Shown piece after piece: positions 52,366 to 60,789 of a stretch of DNA of 64,000 bases (positions are counted from its first letter, which is position 1; every line of letters begins with the position of its first letter). The stretch covers positions 90,436 to 154,435 of the forward strand of contig CAZFKX010000026.1 in the NCBI GenBank assembly GCA_964519345.1, in the 5' to 3' direction. The DNA is from Persephonella sp964519345. GTDB lineage: Bacteria; Aquificota; Aquificia; Aquificales; Hydrogenothermaceae. The translations under genes were made by a program, and so were the position numbers. The notes under the pieces are model-generated. The model did not search any database. It worked only from the letters and a program-made list of their open reading frames with translations, and had not been told where the DNA came from.

Positions 52366-53375
52366 TGTCTGTTTTTATAATAGCAGAAGCTGGAGTAAAT
52401 CATAACGGAAATTTAGAAATTGCAAAAAAGCTAATTGATGTTGCTGTAGAATCTGGAGCAGATGCTGTTAAGTTTCAGACATTCAAAGCAGAAAATCTTG
52501 TTAATTTTTACGCAGAAATGGCTGAGTATCAGAAGAAAAATTTAGGAAAAGTAAAATCCCAGATAGAGATGTTGAAAGAGTTAGAGCTGTCTTTTGATGA
52601 TTTTGAAGAATTAAAAAAGTATTGTGATGAAAAAGAAATAATCTTTTTATCAACACCTTTCGATATTGAAAGTGCCAGATTTTTAAGAGATTTAGGTTTA
52701 GATATATTTAAGATTGCGTCAGGTGAGATAACAAACTACCCGTTGCTAAAAGAAATAGGCAGTTATGGAAAACAGATTATATTATCAACAGGAATGGCGG
52801 ATCTTGGGGAAATAGAAGATGCTTTAGATGTTCTGATAGAAAATGGAACAAAGGAAGAAGATATAACAGTTCTTCACTGTAATACTGAATACCCTACTCC
52901 ATTTGAAGATGTAAACCTTAGAGCTATGCTTACGATAAAAGAGGCTTTCAAGGTAAATGTCGGATATTCAGACCACACTCCCGGAATAGAAGTGCCTGTC
53001 GCCGCTGTAGCATTAGGAGCAGTTGTTATAGAAAAACATTTTACGCTTGATAAAGAACTGCCAGGACCTGATCATAAAGCAAGTTTAGAACCTTATGAAC
53101 TAAAAGCGATGGTCAATGCTATCAGAAATATAGAAAAAGCTCTTGGAAATGGAATTAAAAAGCCTTCTAAATCAGAGAAAAAAAATATTTCTGTTGCGAG
53201 AAAAAGTATAGTGGCAAAAAGAGATATTAAAAAAGGAGAGATATTCACAGAAGAAAACTTAACAGTCAAAAGACCCGGCACTGGCATTTCACCAATGAGA
53301 TGGAAAGAGATAATAGGAAAAAAAGCCCCAAGAGATTTTAAAAAAGATGAGATCATAGAGGTTTACTGTGAATAA
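52362..53375 (+). CDS. legI: Legionaminic acid synthase (NeuB/LegI family)
   Basis: Condenses a 6-deoxy-mannosamine derivative with phosphoenolpyruvate to a nine-carbon nonulosonic acid. 337 residues: the barrel opens FIIAEAGVNHNGN, with DAVKFQTFKAENL, FKIASGEITNYPLL, CNTEYPTP and GYSDHTPG (metal and PEP site). The C-terminal antifreeze-like SAF domain starts near 278 (ARKSIVAKRDIKKGE). The sequence alone cannot split LegI from NeuB or PseI; the adjacent hydrolysing epimerase points to Leg. Either of two adjacent ATGs may be used. Confidence 0.88.
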   Translation: MMSVFIIAEAGVNHNGNLEIAKKLIDVAVESGADAVKFQTFKAENLVNFYAEMAEYQKKNLGKVKSQIEMLKELELSFDDFEELKKYCDEKEIIFLSTPFDIESARFLRDLGLDIFKIASGEITNYPLLKEIGSYGKQIILSTGMADLGEIEDALDVLIENGTKEEDITVLHCNTEYPTPFEDVNLRAMLTIKEAFKVNVGYSDHTPGIEVPVAAVALGAVVIEKHFTLDKELPGPDHKASLEPYELKAMVNAIRNIEKALGNGIKKPSKSEKKNISVARKSIVAKRDIKKGEIFTEENLTVKRPGTGISPMRWKEIIGKKAPRDFKKDEIIEVYCE

Positions 53376-54537
53376 AAGGAAGATATGCGTCTTTACTGGA
53401 ACAAGAGCGGAATATGGACTCTTAAAACCTTTAATGGAAGAGATAAAAAAAGATAAGGAATTAGAACTTCAGATAGTAGCTTCAGGAATGCATTTATCTC
53501 CAGAGTTTGGACTTACGTATAGAGAAATAGAAAAAGACGGCTTTAAAATAGATGAAAAAATTGAGATGCTATTATCCTCAGATACACCAGTAGGCGTATC
53601 AAAATCAATAGGTCTTGGAATTATAGGATATACGGATGCATTAAACAGATTGAAACCAGACATTACTGTAGTTCTTGGTGATAGATTTGAGGCTTTAGCC
53701 TTTGCTATAGCAAGTTATATGCATAGAATTCCTATAGCACATCTATATGGAGGAGAAGCGACATTTGGTTTAATAGACGAGGGAATTAGACATTCAATAA
53801 CAAAATTTTCTTATCTTCATTTTACTTCTACAGAGGAATACAGAAAAAGAGTAATTCAATTAGGCGAACATCCAGAAAGAGTCTTTTATGTGGGAGCATT
53901 GGGAATAGACAATATAAAAAAATTAAAACTTCTAACAAAGAAACAATTAGAAAAAAGACTTGGTAGGAAATTAAAGGAAAAGAATTTACTAATAACCTTT
54001 CATCCTGTGACTTTAGAGGAGGGATCTTCAGAATATCAGTTCAAAGAGTTATTAAGAGTTTTAAATGAATTAGACAATACTCTCCTAATTTTTACAAAAG
54101 CAAATGCTGATACAGAAGGCAGAAAAATAAATTACCTAATTGATGAATTTATAGCTAATCATCCTGACAAAGCTATTGCTTTTACCAATATGGGGCAACT
54201 TTTGTATCTATCCACAATGAAGTACGTAGACGCAGTAGTTGGAAATTCTTCAAGCGGGATAATTGAAGCCCCTTCATTTAAGATAGGAACGATAAACATA
54301 GGCGACAGGCAGAAAGGAAGAATTAAGGCGAAAAGTATAATAGACTGTGATCCTGAATATAAAAGTATAAAAAAAGCTATTTATCAACTTTATTCAGATG
54401 AGTTTCAGAAAAAATTAAAAAAAGTAAAAAATCCTTATGGTGATGGTAATTCTGCCAGTAAAATAAAAAATATATTGAAAAGTTTTGATATTAGTCAGAT
54501 TAAAAAAGAATTTTTTAATATTCCAGTGGAGTTTTAA
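53368..54537 (+). CDS. legG: Hydrolysing sugar-nucleotide 2-epimerase (LegG/NeuC)
   Basis: 389 residues of the GT-B-like UDP-GlcNAc 2-epimerase family, hydrolysing branch: VFTGTRAEYGLLKPLM, VASGMHLSPEFG, VLGDRFEALA, HLYGGEAT and VGNSSSGIIEAPS. It would release and epimerise 2,4-diacetamido-2,4,6-trideoxy-glucose to the mannose form used by LegI. A PseG-type hydrolase, which would indicate pseudaminic acid, was not found. It starts at GTG 53368, overlapping legI by eight bases; the next ATG directly follows the stop. Confidence 0.88.
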   Translation: MNKRKICVFTGTRAEYGLLKPLMEEIKKDKELELQIVASGMHLSPEFGLTYREIEKDGFKIDEKIEMLLSSDTPVGVSKSIGLGIIGYTDALNRLKPDITVVLGDRFEALAFAIASYMHRIPIAHLYGGEATFGLIDEGIRHSITKFSYLHFTSTEEYRKRVIQLGEHPERVFYVGALGIDNIKKLKLLTKKQLEKRLGRKLKEKNLLITFHPVTLEEGSSEYQFKELLRVLNELDNTLLIFTKANADTEGRKINYLIDEFIANHPDKAIAFTNMGQLLYLSTMKYVDAVVGNSSSGIIEAPSFKIGTINIGDRQKGRIKAKSIIDCDPEYKSIKKAIYQLYSDEFQKKLKKVKNPYGDGNSASKIKNILKSFDISQIKKEFFNIPVEF

Positions 54538-55428
54538 ATGAATTTAAGAATACTTTTTATAGGTACTGTTAAATTTTCTGAAGAGGCATTAGAAAAACTA
54601 ATTGAAATGAAAGCTAATATTGTTGGTATTATAACTAAGAAAGAATCTCCTTTTAACTCCGATTTTGCAGATTTATCTTTTTTAGCAAAAAAGTACAAAA
54701 TTCCATATTTACATGTAAAAAATATAAATTCAAAAGAATCGATTAGATTTATAAAAGAAAAAAATCCTGATGTGATTTACTGCTTTGGTTGGTCTCAATT
54801 GATTAAGAAAGATATTCTTAACATTCCAAAACTTGGAGTGATTGGATTTCACCCTACAAAGCTTCCAGAAAATAGAGGAAGACATCCTATTACATGGGCA
54901 CTATTTTTAGGATTAACAGAAACTGCTTCAACATTTTTTTTTATGGATGAAGGAGCAGATTCAGGAGATATCCTTTCACAGGAAATAGTTCCTATAAATT
55001 ATGAAGATGATGCAGGAACTTTATATGAGAAAATAACAAAAACTGCATTAAAACAAATAGAGGAATTTACATACCAGTTGGAAAAAGGAACATATAAAAG
55101 AATTCCTCAAAACAACTCAAAAGCTAATTACTGGAGGAAAAGAGAAAGATTTGATGGAATCATTGATTTCAGGATGTCTAGTAGAGCTATTTATAATTTA
55201 GTGAGAGCGTTGTCGAGACCTTATGTGGGAGCAGAAGTAAAGTACAAAGAAAATTTTTACAAGGTTTGGAAAACAAAAGAAGAAAATTTAAATCTTCCAA
55301 ATGCTGAACCAGGAAAGGTCTTAAAGGTTGAAAAAGATAAAATACTTGTTAAGTGTTACGATAATGGAATATGGTTAGTAGAACATGAAATTGAAATTTT
55401 GCCTAATGAGGGAGAGTATCTTATATGA
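54538..55428 (+). CDS. Formyltransferase-fold protein, probable sugar N-formyltransferase
   Basis: 296 residues of the methionyl-tRNA/GART formyltransferase fold: an N-terminal Rossmann part (LRILFIGTVKFSEEAL), the core VIGFHPTKLPENRGRHPITW, and MDEGADSGDIL with the conserved Asp. A C-terminal beta domain follows (from about 205). The canonical catalytic trio is Asn-x-His...Asp; here His and Asp are kept but Asn is Gly (GFH). The context implies transfer of formyl from N10-formyl-THF to an amino sugar rather than to tRNA. It starts immediately after legG and overlaps the PIG-L gene by four bases. Confidence 0.8.
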   Translation: MNLRILFIGTVKFSEEALEKLIEMKANIVGIITKKESPFNSDFADLSFLAKKYKIPYLHVKNINSKESIRFIKEKNPDVIYCFGWSQLIKKDILNIPKLGVIGFHPTKLPENRGRHPITWALFLGLTETASTFFFMDEGADSGDILSQEIVPINYEDDAGTLYEKITKTALKQIEEFTYQLEKGTYKRIPQNNSKANYWRKRERFDGIIDFRMSSRAIYNLVRALSRPYVGAEVKYKENFYKVWKTKEENLNLPNAEPGKVLKVEKDKILVKCYDNGIWLVEHEIEILPNEGEYLI

Positions 55429-56084
55429 GAAAGATTTTGGTAGTATCTCCACATCCAGATGATGAAACATTAGGAGCTGGTGGAACTCTTTTAAGACATA
55501 AAAGCGAAGGAGATAAAATATACTGGTGTAATGTTACAAACATAAAAGAAGAGTATGGATATTCATCAGAAAAAGTTGCAATAAGAAATGAGGAAATCGA
55601 AACCGTATCAAAATTATATGGTTTTGAAGATACATTTAACTTTGAATTAAAACCAGCAAGTTTAAATGAAAATATTATTCCTAATCTTATAGACAAATTA
55701 AAATCAGTAGTAGAAAAAATAAAACCAGAAATTATGTATGTTCCGTTTTATGGTGATGCCCATTCTGATCATAGGATTGTATTTAGTGCTTTAAGCCCGT
55801 TTTTTAAATCCTTTCGCTATCCTTTTATTAAAAAAATATTAATGATGGAAATTATCAGTGAAACCGATAATCAATATATAGAACCATACAAACCAAATGT
55901 TTTTATAGATATATCAGATTATATAGAGAAAAAACTGGAAATAATGAATGTATATAAAAATGAACTGGGAGAACATCCATTTCCAAGAAGTTCAGAAAAT
56001 ATTAAAAATTTAGCCTTTTATAGAGGCTCTCAATGTAACTGCAAATATGCAGAAAGTTTCATGTTAGTAAAAGAGGTACTGTGA
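55425..56084 (+). CDS. PIG-L/LmbE-family N-deacetylase
   Basis: 219 residues. Zinc site motifs: VSPHPDDETLGAGGTL near the N-terminus and YGDAHSDHRIV at about 105. PIG-L proteins remove N-acetyl groups from GlcNAc derivatives, mycothiol or bacillithiol precursors and similar compounds. Placed between the formyltransferase and the sugar-activating enzyme, it most likely exposes an amino group that the formyltransferase then modifies. It overlaps both neighbours, indicating strict co-expression. Confidence 0.87.
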   Translation: MRKILVVSPHPDDETLGAGGTLLRHKSEGDKIYWCNVTNIKEEYGYSSEKVAIRNEEIETVSKLYGFEDTFNFELKPASLNENIIPNLIDKLKSVVEKIKPEIMYVPFYGDAHSDHRIVFSALSPFFKSFRYPFIKKILMMEIISETDNQYIEPYKPNVFIDISDYIEKKLEIMNVYKNELGEHPFPRSSENIKNLAFYRGSQCNCKYAESFMLVKEVL

Positions 56085-57184
56085 TGTTAGTGAAAAAGGA
56101 TATCAAAAAGGTTATTATCAGTGATAATGCGGATATATTAACCGCTTTAAAAAAGTTAAATGAAAGTTCATCAAAAGTTCTATTGGTAGTAGATAACATT
56201 GATAACCAATATAGATTAAAAGGAACATTAACAGATGGAGATATAAGGAGATATATACTTAAAACAGGTAAAATAGAAGGTTATATTAAAGATATATATC
56301 ATAAAGATCCAGTTATTATCCATGAAAGAAATCTTTATAGAAATAATACAGAAGAAATAAAGAAATTATTTTATGAAAAGAAAATAGAACTCCTTCCTAT
56401 TGTTGATGATTATATGAATTTAGTTGGTTATATAGAATGGTCTGATTTAATAAGAGAAGGAGAAGAAAATTTTTATGAGAAGATAGCTGAAGATATTCCA
56501 GTTGTCATTATGGCTGGAGGTAAAGGGACAAGAATGCGTCCATTTACTGAGGTTCTTCCAAAACCATTAATACCTGTAGGAAATAAAACAGCGGTTGAAT
56601 ACATAATTGATCAGTTTAAAAAATTTGGTCTAAATAGATTTATTCTTACATTAAATTATAAAGGGGAACTTATTGAAGCATATTTTAATGGAATTAGAAA
56701 AGACTATGATGTTGAATTTATTTGGGAAGATGATTTTTATGGAACAGCAGGAAGCTTAAAATTAGTTAAAGATAAAGTGAACACTGATTTTATTGTGTCT
56801 AATTGTGATATAATTGTTAAAACTGATATAAAGAAAGTTTTGGATTTTCACAGAGACAATAACTCTTATTTAACATCAATAACATCTATTCAGCATTATA
56901 AAATACCTTATGGAGTAGTTATTCTTAAAGATGGAGGAAAGGTTGATCATATTGAAGAAAAGCCTGAGTATATATTTCAGATAAACACAGGAGTTTATAT
57001 TTTAAATAAAAAATCTTTAGATTATATTCCCGAAAAAAAGTACTATGATATGCCAAGTTTAATTGAAAATTTGATAAAGGATGGAAAAAATGTTTATGCT
57101 TATCCAATAAACGAAAGTGATTTTATAGACCTTGGTCAGTGGGATGAATACAGAAAAGCACTTGAAAAGCTTGTTATAGATTAG
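56084..57184 (+). CDS. ptmE: CBS-domain sugar nucleotidylyltransferase, PtmE-like
   Basis: About 366 residues. Two CBS repeats (about 1-125) precede a nucleotidyltransferase domain (VVIMAGGKGTRMRPFTEVLP, KPLIPVGNKTAVEYI, VSNCDIIVKTD). This CBS-NTP-transferase layout matches PtmE of Campylobacter, which makes the GDP-activated glucosamine that feeds the Leg pathway. The partners PtmA and PtmF were not found in the window. ATG 56084 shares a base with the previous stop; a GTG at 56081 is also possible. Confidence 0.83.
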   Translation: MLVKKDIKKVIISDNADILTALKKLNESSSKVLLVVDNIDNQYRLKGTLTDGDIRRYILKTGKIEGYIKDIYHKDPVIIHERNLYRNNTEEIKKLFYEKKIELLPIVDDYMNLVGYIEWSDLIREGEENFYEKIAEDIPVVIMAGGKGTRMRPFTEVLPKPLIPVGNKTAVEYIIDQFKKFGLNRFILTLNYKGELIEAYFNGIRKDYDVEFIWEDDFYGTAGSLKLVKDKVNTDFIVSNCDIIVKTDIKKVLDFHRDNNSYLTSITSIQHYKIPYGVVILKDGGKVDHIEEKPEYIFQINTGVYILNKKSLDYIPEKKYYDMPSLIENLIKDGKNVYAYPINESDFIDLGQWDEYRKALEKLVID

Positions 57185-57195
57185 GAGTTTCTATC

Positions 57196-57891
57196 TTGGT
57201 TAAAAAAATCCATGCTCTTATTCCAGCAAGAGGTGGAAGTAAGGGAATACCAAAAAAAAATATAGTTGAACTGGCAGGAAAACCTCTTATAGCGTGGACT
57301 ATTGAAGCAGCAAAGAAAAGTAAATATATAGAAAAGATATATGTTTCAACAGATGATCCAAATATAGCAGATATTTCAAAAAGATATGGTGCGGAAATTC
57401 CTTATATCAGGCCTTCAGAGCTTTCAACAGATAATGCACCAACTAAGGATGTTGTCTTTTATCACCTGAAATATGATGCTCCAGATATTCTTGTTCTGCT
57501 TCAGCCAACATCTCCATTACGTAATAATAGACACATAGATGAAGCTATTGAATTATTTATAGAAAAAAGGGCAACAGCTGTCATTAGTGTCAAAGAGGTT
57601 TCAGAAAAGCCTTTCTGGATGCAGAAAATTAATAGATCAGGCTTTCTCGAACCTGCATTTAATATGGAGTATTACAGGCGTCAGGATATGCCTGTTTTCT
57701 ATATTCCAAATGGTGCTATATATATATATGATATAGATAAACTCCTTAAAAACAGAACTTTATTTCCAGAGGAAACTATTCCGTACATTATGGACAGGGA
57801 AAGTTCTGTTGATATAGATGATCATATAGATCTGAAAATAGCGGAAATATTTTTAGGAGAAAGATATGAGAAACAAAATGAAAATCTATAA
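57196..57891 (+). CDS. legF: CMP-nonulosonate cytidylyltransferase (LegF/NeuA)
   Basis: Activates the nonulosonic acid with CTP. 231 residues: ALIPARGGSKGIPKKNI at the N-terminus (nucleotide loop), YVSTDDPNIADI, LLQPTSPLR and the late ESSVDIDDHIDL (metal-binding Asp residues). It starts at TTG 57196, eight bases after AGGAG. It overlaps the Maf gene by 26 bases, linking donor-sugar production with transfer. Confidence 0.9.
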   Translation: MVKKIHALIPARGGSKGIPKKNIVELAGKPLIAWTIEAAKKSKYIEKIYVSTDDPNIADISKRYGAEIPYIRPSELSTDNAPTKDVVFYHLKYDAPDILVLLQPTSPLRNNRHIDEAIELFIEKRATAVISVKEVSEKPFWMQKINRSGFLEPAFNMEYYRRQDMPVFYIPNGAIYIYDIDKLLKNRTLFPEETIPYIMDRESSVDIDDHIDLKIAEIFLGERYEKQNENL

Positions 57892-59779
57892 AAAAAACAT
57901 AAAATACTTTAAAGATAAAAAACCTAATATTTACAATTTTATAAAAGACTGTTCCATATCAGACATAACCTACTCACAGACAGATAAAGAATTCGTAATT
58001 AAGACAGCAAACAGTCTTTACATTGAAGAAAAAGACATCAAAAAAATACTCTTCAGTAATCTTGAGTTTGCTTTTTACTTTCCCCAGTATAAAGAAAATA
58101 AAAATTTAAAAAATTATCTACACTCAAGACTGATAGAAAGTATGGATATAGATTTAAATCCTGAAAGGATAAAAAGTGATTTCTCAAAAACCATCTTAAA
58201 ACACAGATATTTCCCTGTTGTTTTTATTAACGGTCTTGGGACAGGTAGAATATTAAATGATCTTACAGATGAGATAAAAACGGATCTTATAATTGTGTAC
58301 GAACCTGATCCATATAAATTTGTAGTTTCTCTTTTCAATATTGACTATAGAAATATGTTTGAAAACTACAAAATGTATCTTATCATTGGAAACAATGAAG
58401 ATATAATCAGGAGATCGATAAAAAACGTGTTAACATCAAACAACCCTGTATTAGTACCTTTTATTGCAAAGATAAAACTGTATGAAAATAATCCTTACTG
58501 TGAAAATTTTGATTTTAATCTGAAAAAGGCAATATACCTTTCAATAAAGGGATGGGGATTTTACGATGACGAAAAGATAGCACTTAAACATGGAATTGAA
58601 AATCTTAAAGATAAGTCTTCCTACCTTTATAGACCATCCAAAAAAATAAAAAATTCTACAGCTTTTATAATAGCTTCGGGACCTTCTCTTGAAAAAGATA
58701 TTGATTTTATAAGGAAAAACAGTAGTAGAGCTGTAATTTTTTCTTGCGGAACAGCTATTCACAAACTGTATAAAGAAGGAATAATTCCGGATTTCCATAT
58801 AGAACTTGAGAGAGAAACAATTAGAAAGGAAATTCTTGAGAAGCTTCCTTCAGAATATTTAAAAAATATAGATCTTATAGCTGCAGATGTTATACATCCA
58901 GATATAAAAAAAATGTTCAGGAATAGCTACCTTTTCTTTAGAGAAGGATCTATACATACACAGTTGCTAAAGCCTTCTTTAATTCCACCTGCCATATCCC
59001 CTACTGTAACAAATAGTGCAACATCTATATCAATCATATCTGGTTTTGAAAATATAATATTTTTTGGAACAGATATGGGATTTAAAGAAAAAAACAAAAA
59101 ACATGTATCGGGAACTATATTTGACAGTAAGGAGTTTAAATATATTGAAGAGTTTATGGATAACTACCTTGAGACAGAAGGCAATTTTGGCGGAACTGTT
59201 TTTACCAATGATATACTTCTGTGGTCAAAAGAACATCTTGAGATTCTTATAAGTCACTTTAATGACAGAAAATTTTTCAACTGCTCTGATGGAGCCAGAA
59301 TCAAAAATGCTATACCTGTAAAAAATCCAGCCGAGATAAATATTCCTGAGATAGAAAAAGATAAGATATTAGAAAATATAAAATCCCTTTTTTCAGAGGA
59401 TTACAACAGAATAATAAATCCCGATATATCAGATTATTACACCATATCTATAAATATGTTGGATGACTTCATAAGATATATTGAGAAAAGTGATATAAAA
59501 AACTTTAAAAATCTTATTTACTTTATAAAAGAATCTTATGAGCTCATATTAGATTATCAAAGATACAATATTCCTTATGTCCTTTTATCAGGAAGTATGA
59601 AAACCGTTCTGATGTATATGTACAAAATTGGTATAACATACTCTGAAAATAATGACAGGATAATAGAAGATCTAAAAAGCAGAGTTCTTGAAGGTTTATT
59701 AAAAATAAGAGAAGATCTAAAGCTTATAAAACCTTATCTTAATGGAGAGATACTGGAAAAACTCCTTAAAAATAAATAA
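57866..59779 (+). CDS. Motility accessory factor (Maf, DUF115), flagellin glycosyltransferase
   Basis: 637 residues. An N-terminal domain (about 100-200, with FINGLGTGRILND and IVYEPDPYKFVVSLF) precedes the DUF115/MptE-like core (about 225-400: TAFIIASGPSLEKDIDFI, FHIELERE, SPTVTNSATSISII, FFGTDMGF). A helical C-terminal region follows. Maf proteins transfer pseudaminic, legionaminic or related acids from CMP donors to Ser/Thr of flagellin in the cytoplasm. The location between legF and flagellin fits exactly. No hairpin follows the stop, so read-through into flagellin is possible. Confidence 0.9.
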   Translation: MRNKMKIYKKNIKYFKDKKPNIYNFIKDCSISDITYSQTDKEFVIKTANSLYIEEKDIKKILFSNLEFAFYFPQYKENKNLKNYLHSRLIESMDIDLNPERIKSDFSKTILKHRYFPVVFINGLGTGRILNDLTDEIKTDLIIVYEPDPYKFVVSLFNIDYRNMFENYKMYLIIGNNEDIIRRSIKNVLTSNNPVLVPFIAKIKLYENNPYCENFDFNLKKAIYLSIKGWGFYDDEKIALKHGIENLKDKSSYLYRPSKKIKNSTAFIIASGPSLEKDIDFIRKNSSRAVIFSCGTAIHKLYKEGIIPDFHIELERETIRKEILEKLPSEYLKNIDLIAADVIHPDIKKMFRNSYLFFREGSIHTQLLKPSLIPPAISPTVTNSATSISIISGFENIIFFGTDMGFKEKNKKHVSGTIFDSKEFKYIEEFMDNYLETEGNFGGTVFTNDILLWSKEHLEILISHFNDRKFFNCSDGARIKNAIPVKNPAEINIPEIEKDKILENIKSLFSEDYNRIINPDISDYYTISINMLDDFIRYIEKSDIKNFKNLIYFIKESYELILDYQRYNIPYVLLSGSMKTVLMYMYKIGITYSENNDRIIEDLKSRVLEGLLKIREDLKLIKPYLNGEILEKLLKNK

Positions 59780-59795
59780 AAACTATTAAATTTAC

Positions 59796-59822
59796 TAAAA
59801 AATTATAAATCATCTCCGATAA
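59796..59822 (+). promoter_or_regulatory. Sigma-28 (FliA) promoter of flagellin
   Basis: TAAA (59796-59799), exactly 15 bases, then TCCGATAA (59815-59822), against the consensus TAAA-N15-GCCGATAA: one mismatch. Transcription should start near 59830. A fliA gene is not in the window. Confidence 0.88.
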
Positions 59823-59851
59823 TAGAAATCAACAAAAACACTTTATCGGAG
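59814..59851 (+). promoter_or_regulatory. Inverted repeat joining the flagellin -10 box and ribosome site
   Basis: CTCCGATAA (59814-59822) and TTATCGGAG (59843-59851) are perfect complements with a 20-base loop; a further T-G wobble can pair the last base of GGAGG (59848-59852), the flagellin ribosome site. A transcript from upstream would carry both arms and hide the site. A transcript from the sigma-28 start (about 59830) lacks the left arm and leaves it free. Confidence 0.6.
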
Positions 59852-59861
59852 GTAACCAGTT

Positions 59862-60728
59862 ATGGGTGCTTTAAGAATTAACTACAACTACCAGGCTGAT
59901 TTTACACTAAACAACCTGAAAAAAACAGAGTTCAGCATGAACAAATCACTGGAAAGACTTGCTACAGGTTATAGAATCAACAGAGCTGCTGACGATGCCG
60001 CAGGACTGTATATAGCAGATCAGCTTAAAACTTATGCTGTTTCTCTTGAACAGGGAACAAGAAACGCTCAAGACGGTGTTAGTATTGCCCAGATAGGACA
60101 GGGATCTTTAACAGAGGTTTACAACATACTTAACGATGTTAAATCCAAAGTTATTCAGGCATCAAACACTCTCGATTCAAATGCAAGAACTCAGATACAG
60201 CAGGATATTAACTCCCTTGTTGACGCTATAAGCAAGATATTTTCTGACACAGAGTTTAACGGAATAAAACTATTTGCTACTATTGCCTCTCTTGCTACAA
60301 GCTTCAATATACACTACGGAGGAAGAACAAATCAGAACTTACAGATATCCATTGGCATTGCAACAGCGACAGCAGGTGCTACAGGAAGTGTTGCATCAAC
60401 AGTTCAGATAGGAGCAACCACCTACTCAATAGATGTAACTTCATCTACCGCTGCAAACACATCTGTTCAGACCGTTGACGACCTTATAAAAGCTGTTGAT
60501 GATCTAAATGCAAAGCTTGGATCATATCAGATAGAACTTGAAAAGATTATTTCAAACAATGAAACACAAAGAATAAATACATCAGAAGCTGAATCAAGAA
60601 TAAGAAATGTGGATATGGCAAAAGAGATGTCTTCCTTCACAAAATATCAAATCCTTATGCAGTCTGGTACCGCTATGCTTGCTCAGGCAAATCAGGTTCC
60701 TCAGATGGTTTTACAGTTACTCAGATAG
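59862..60728 (+). CDS. fliC: Flagellin
   Basis: The filament subunit, 288 residues. N-terminal D0/D1 helices (SLERLATGYRINRAADDAAG, QDGVSIAQIGQGSL) and C-terminal ones (SEAESRIRNVDMAKEM, GTAMLAQANQVPQMVLQLLR) are conserved. The variable middle is short (about 145-215) and rich in Thr, Ser and Ala, giving many possible O-glycosylation sites for Maf. GGAGG sits nine bases before ATG 59862. Preceded by the sugar pathway and followed by FlaG, FliD and FliS. Confidence 0.97.
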   Translation: MGALRINYNYQADFTLNNLKKTEFSMNKSLERLATGYRINRAADDAAGLYIADQLKTYAVSLEQGTRNAQDGVSIAQIGQGSLTEVYNILNDVKSKVIQASNTLDSNARTQIQQDINSLVDAISKIFSDTEFNGIKLFATIASLATSFNIHYGGRTNQNLQISIGIATATAGATGSVASTVQIGATTYSIDVTSSTAANTSVQTVDDLIKAVDDLNAKLGSYQIELEKIISNNETQRINTSEAESRIRNVDMAKEMSSFTKYQILMQSGTAMLAQANQVPQMVLQLLR

Positions 60729-60744
60729 TCCTTATATTTATAAA

Positions 60745-60763
60745 AGGGGGATTTATTCCCCCT
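60745..60763 (+). terminator. GC-rich hairpin between flagellin and flaG
   Basis: AGGGGG (60745-60750) and CCCCCT (60758-60763) with a 7-base loop. No U-run follows on the plus strand, so it is more likely a pause, attenuator or RNA-stability element that raises flagellin over the downstream genes than a full terminator. Confidence 0.5.
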
Positions 60764-60789
60764 CATAATCAAATATGGAAGGGAAAGCC

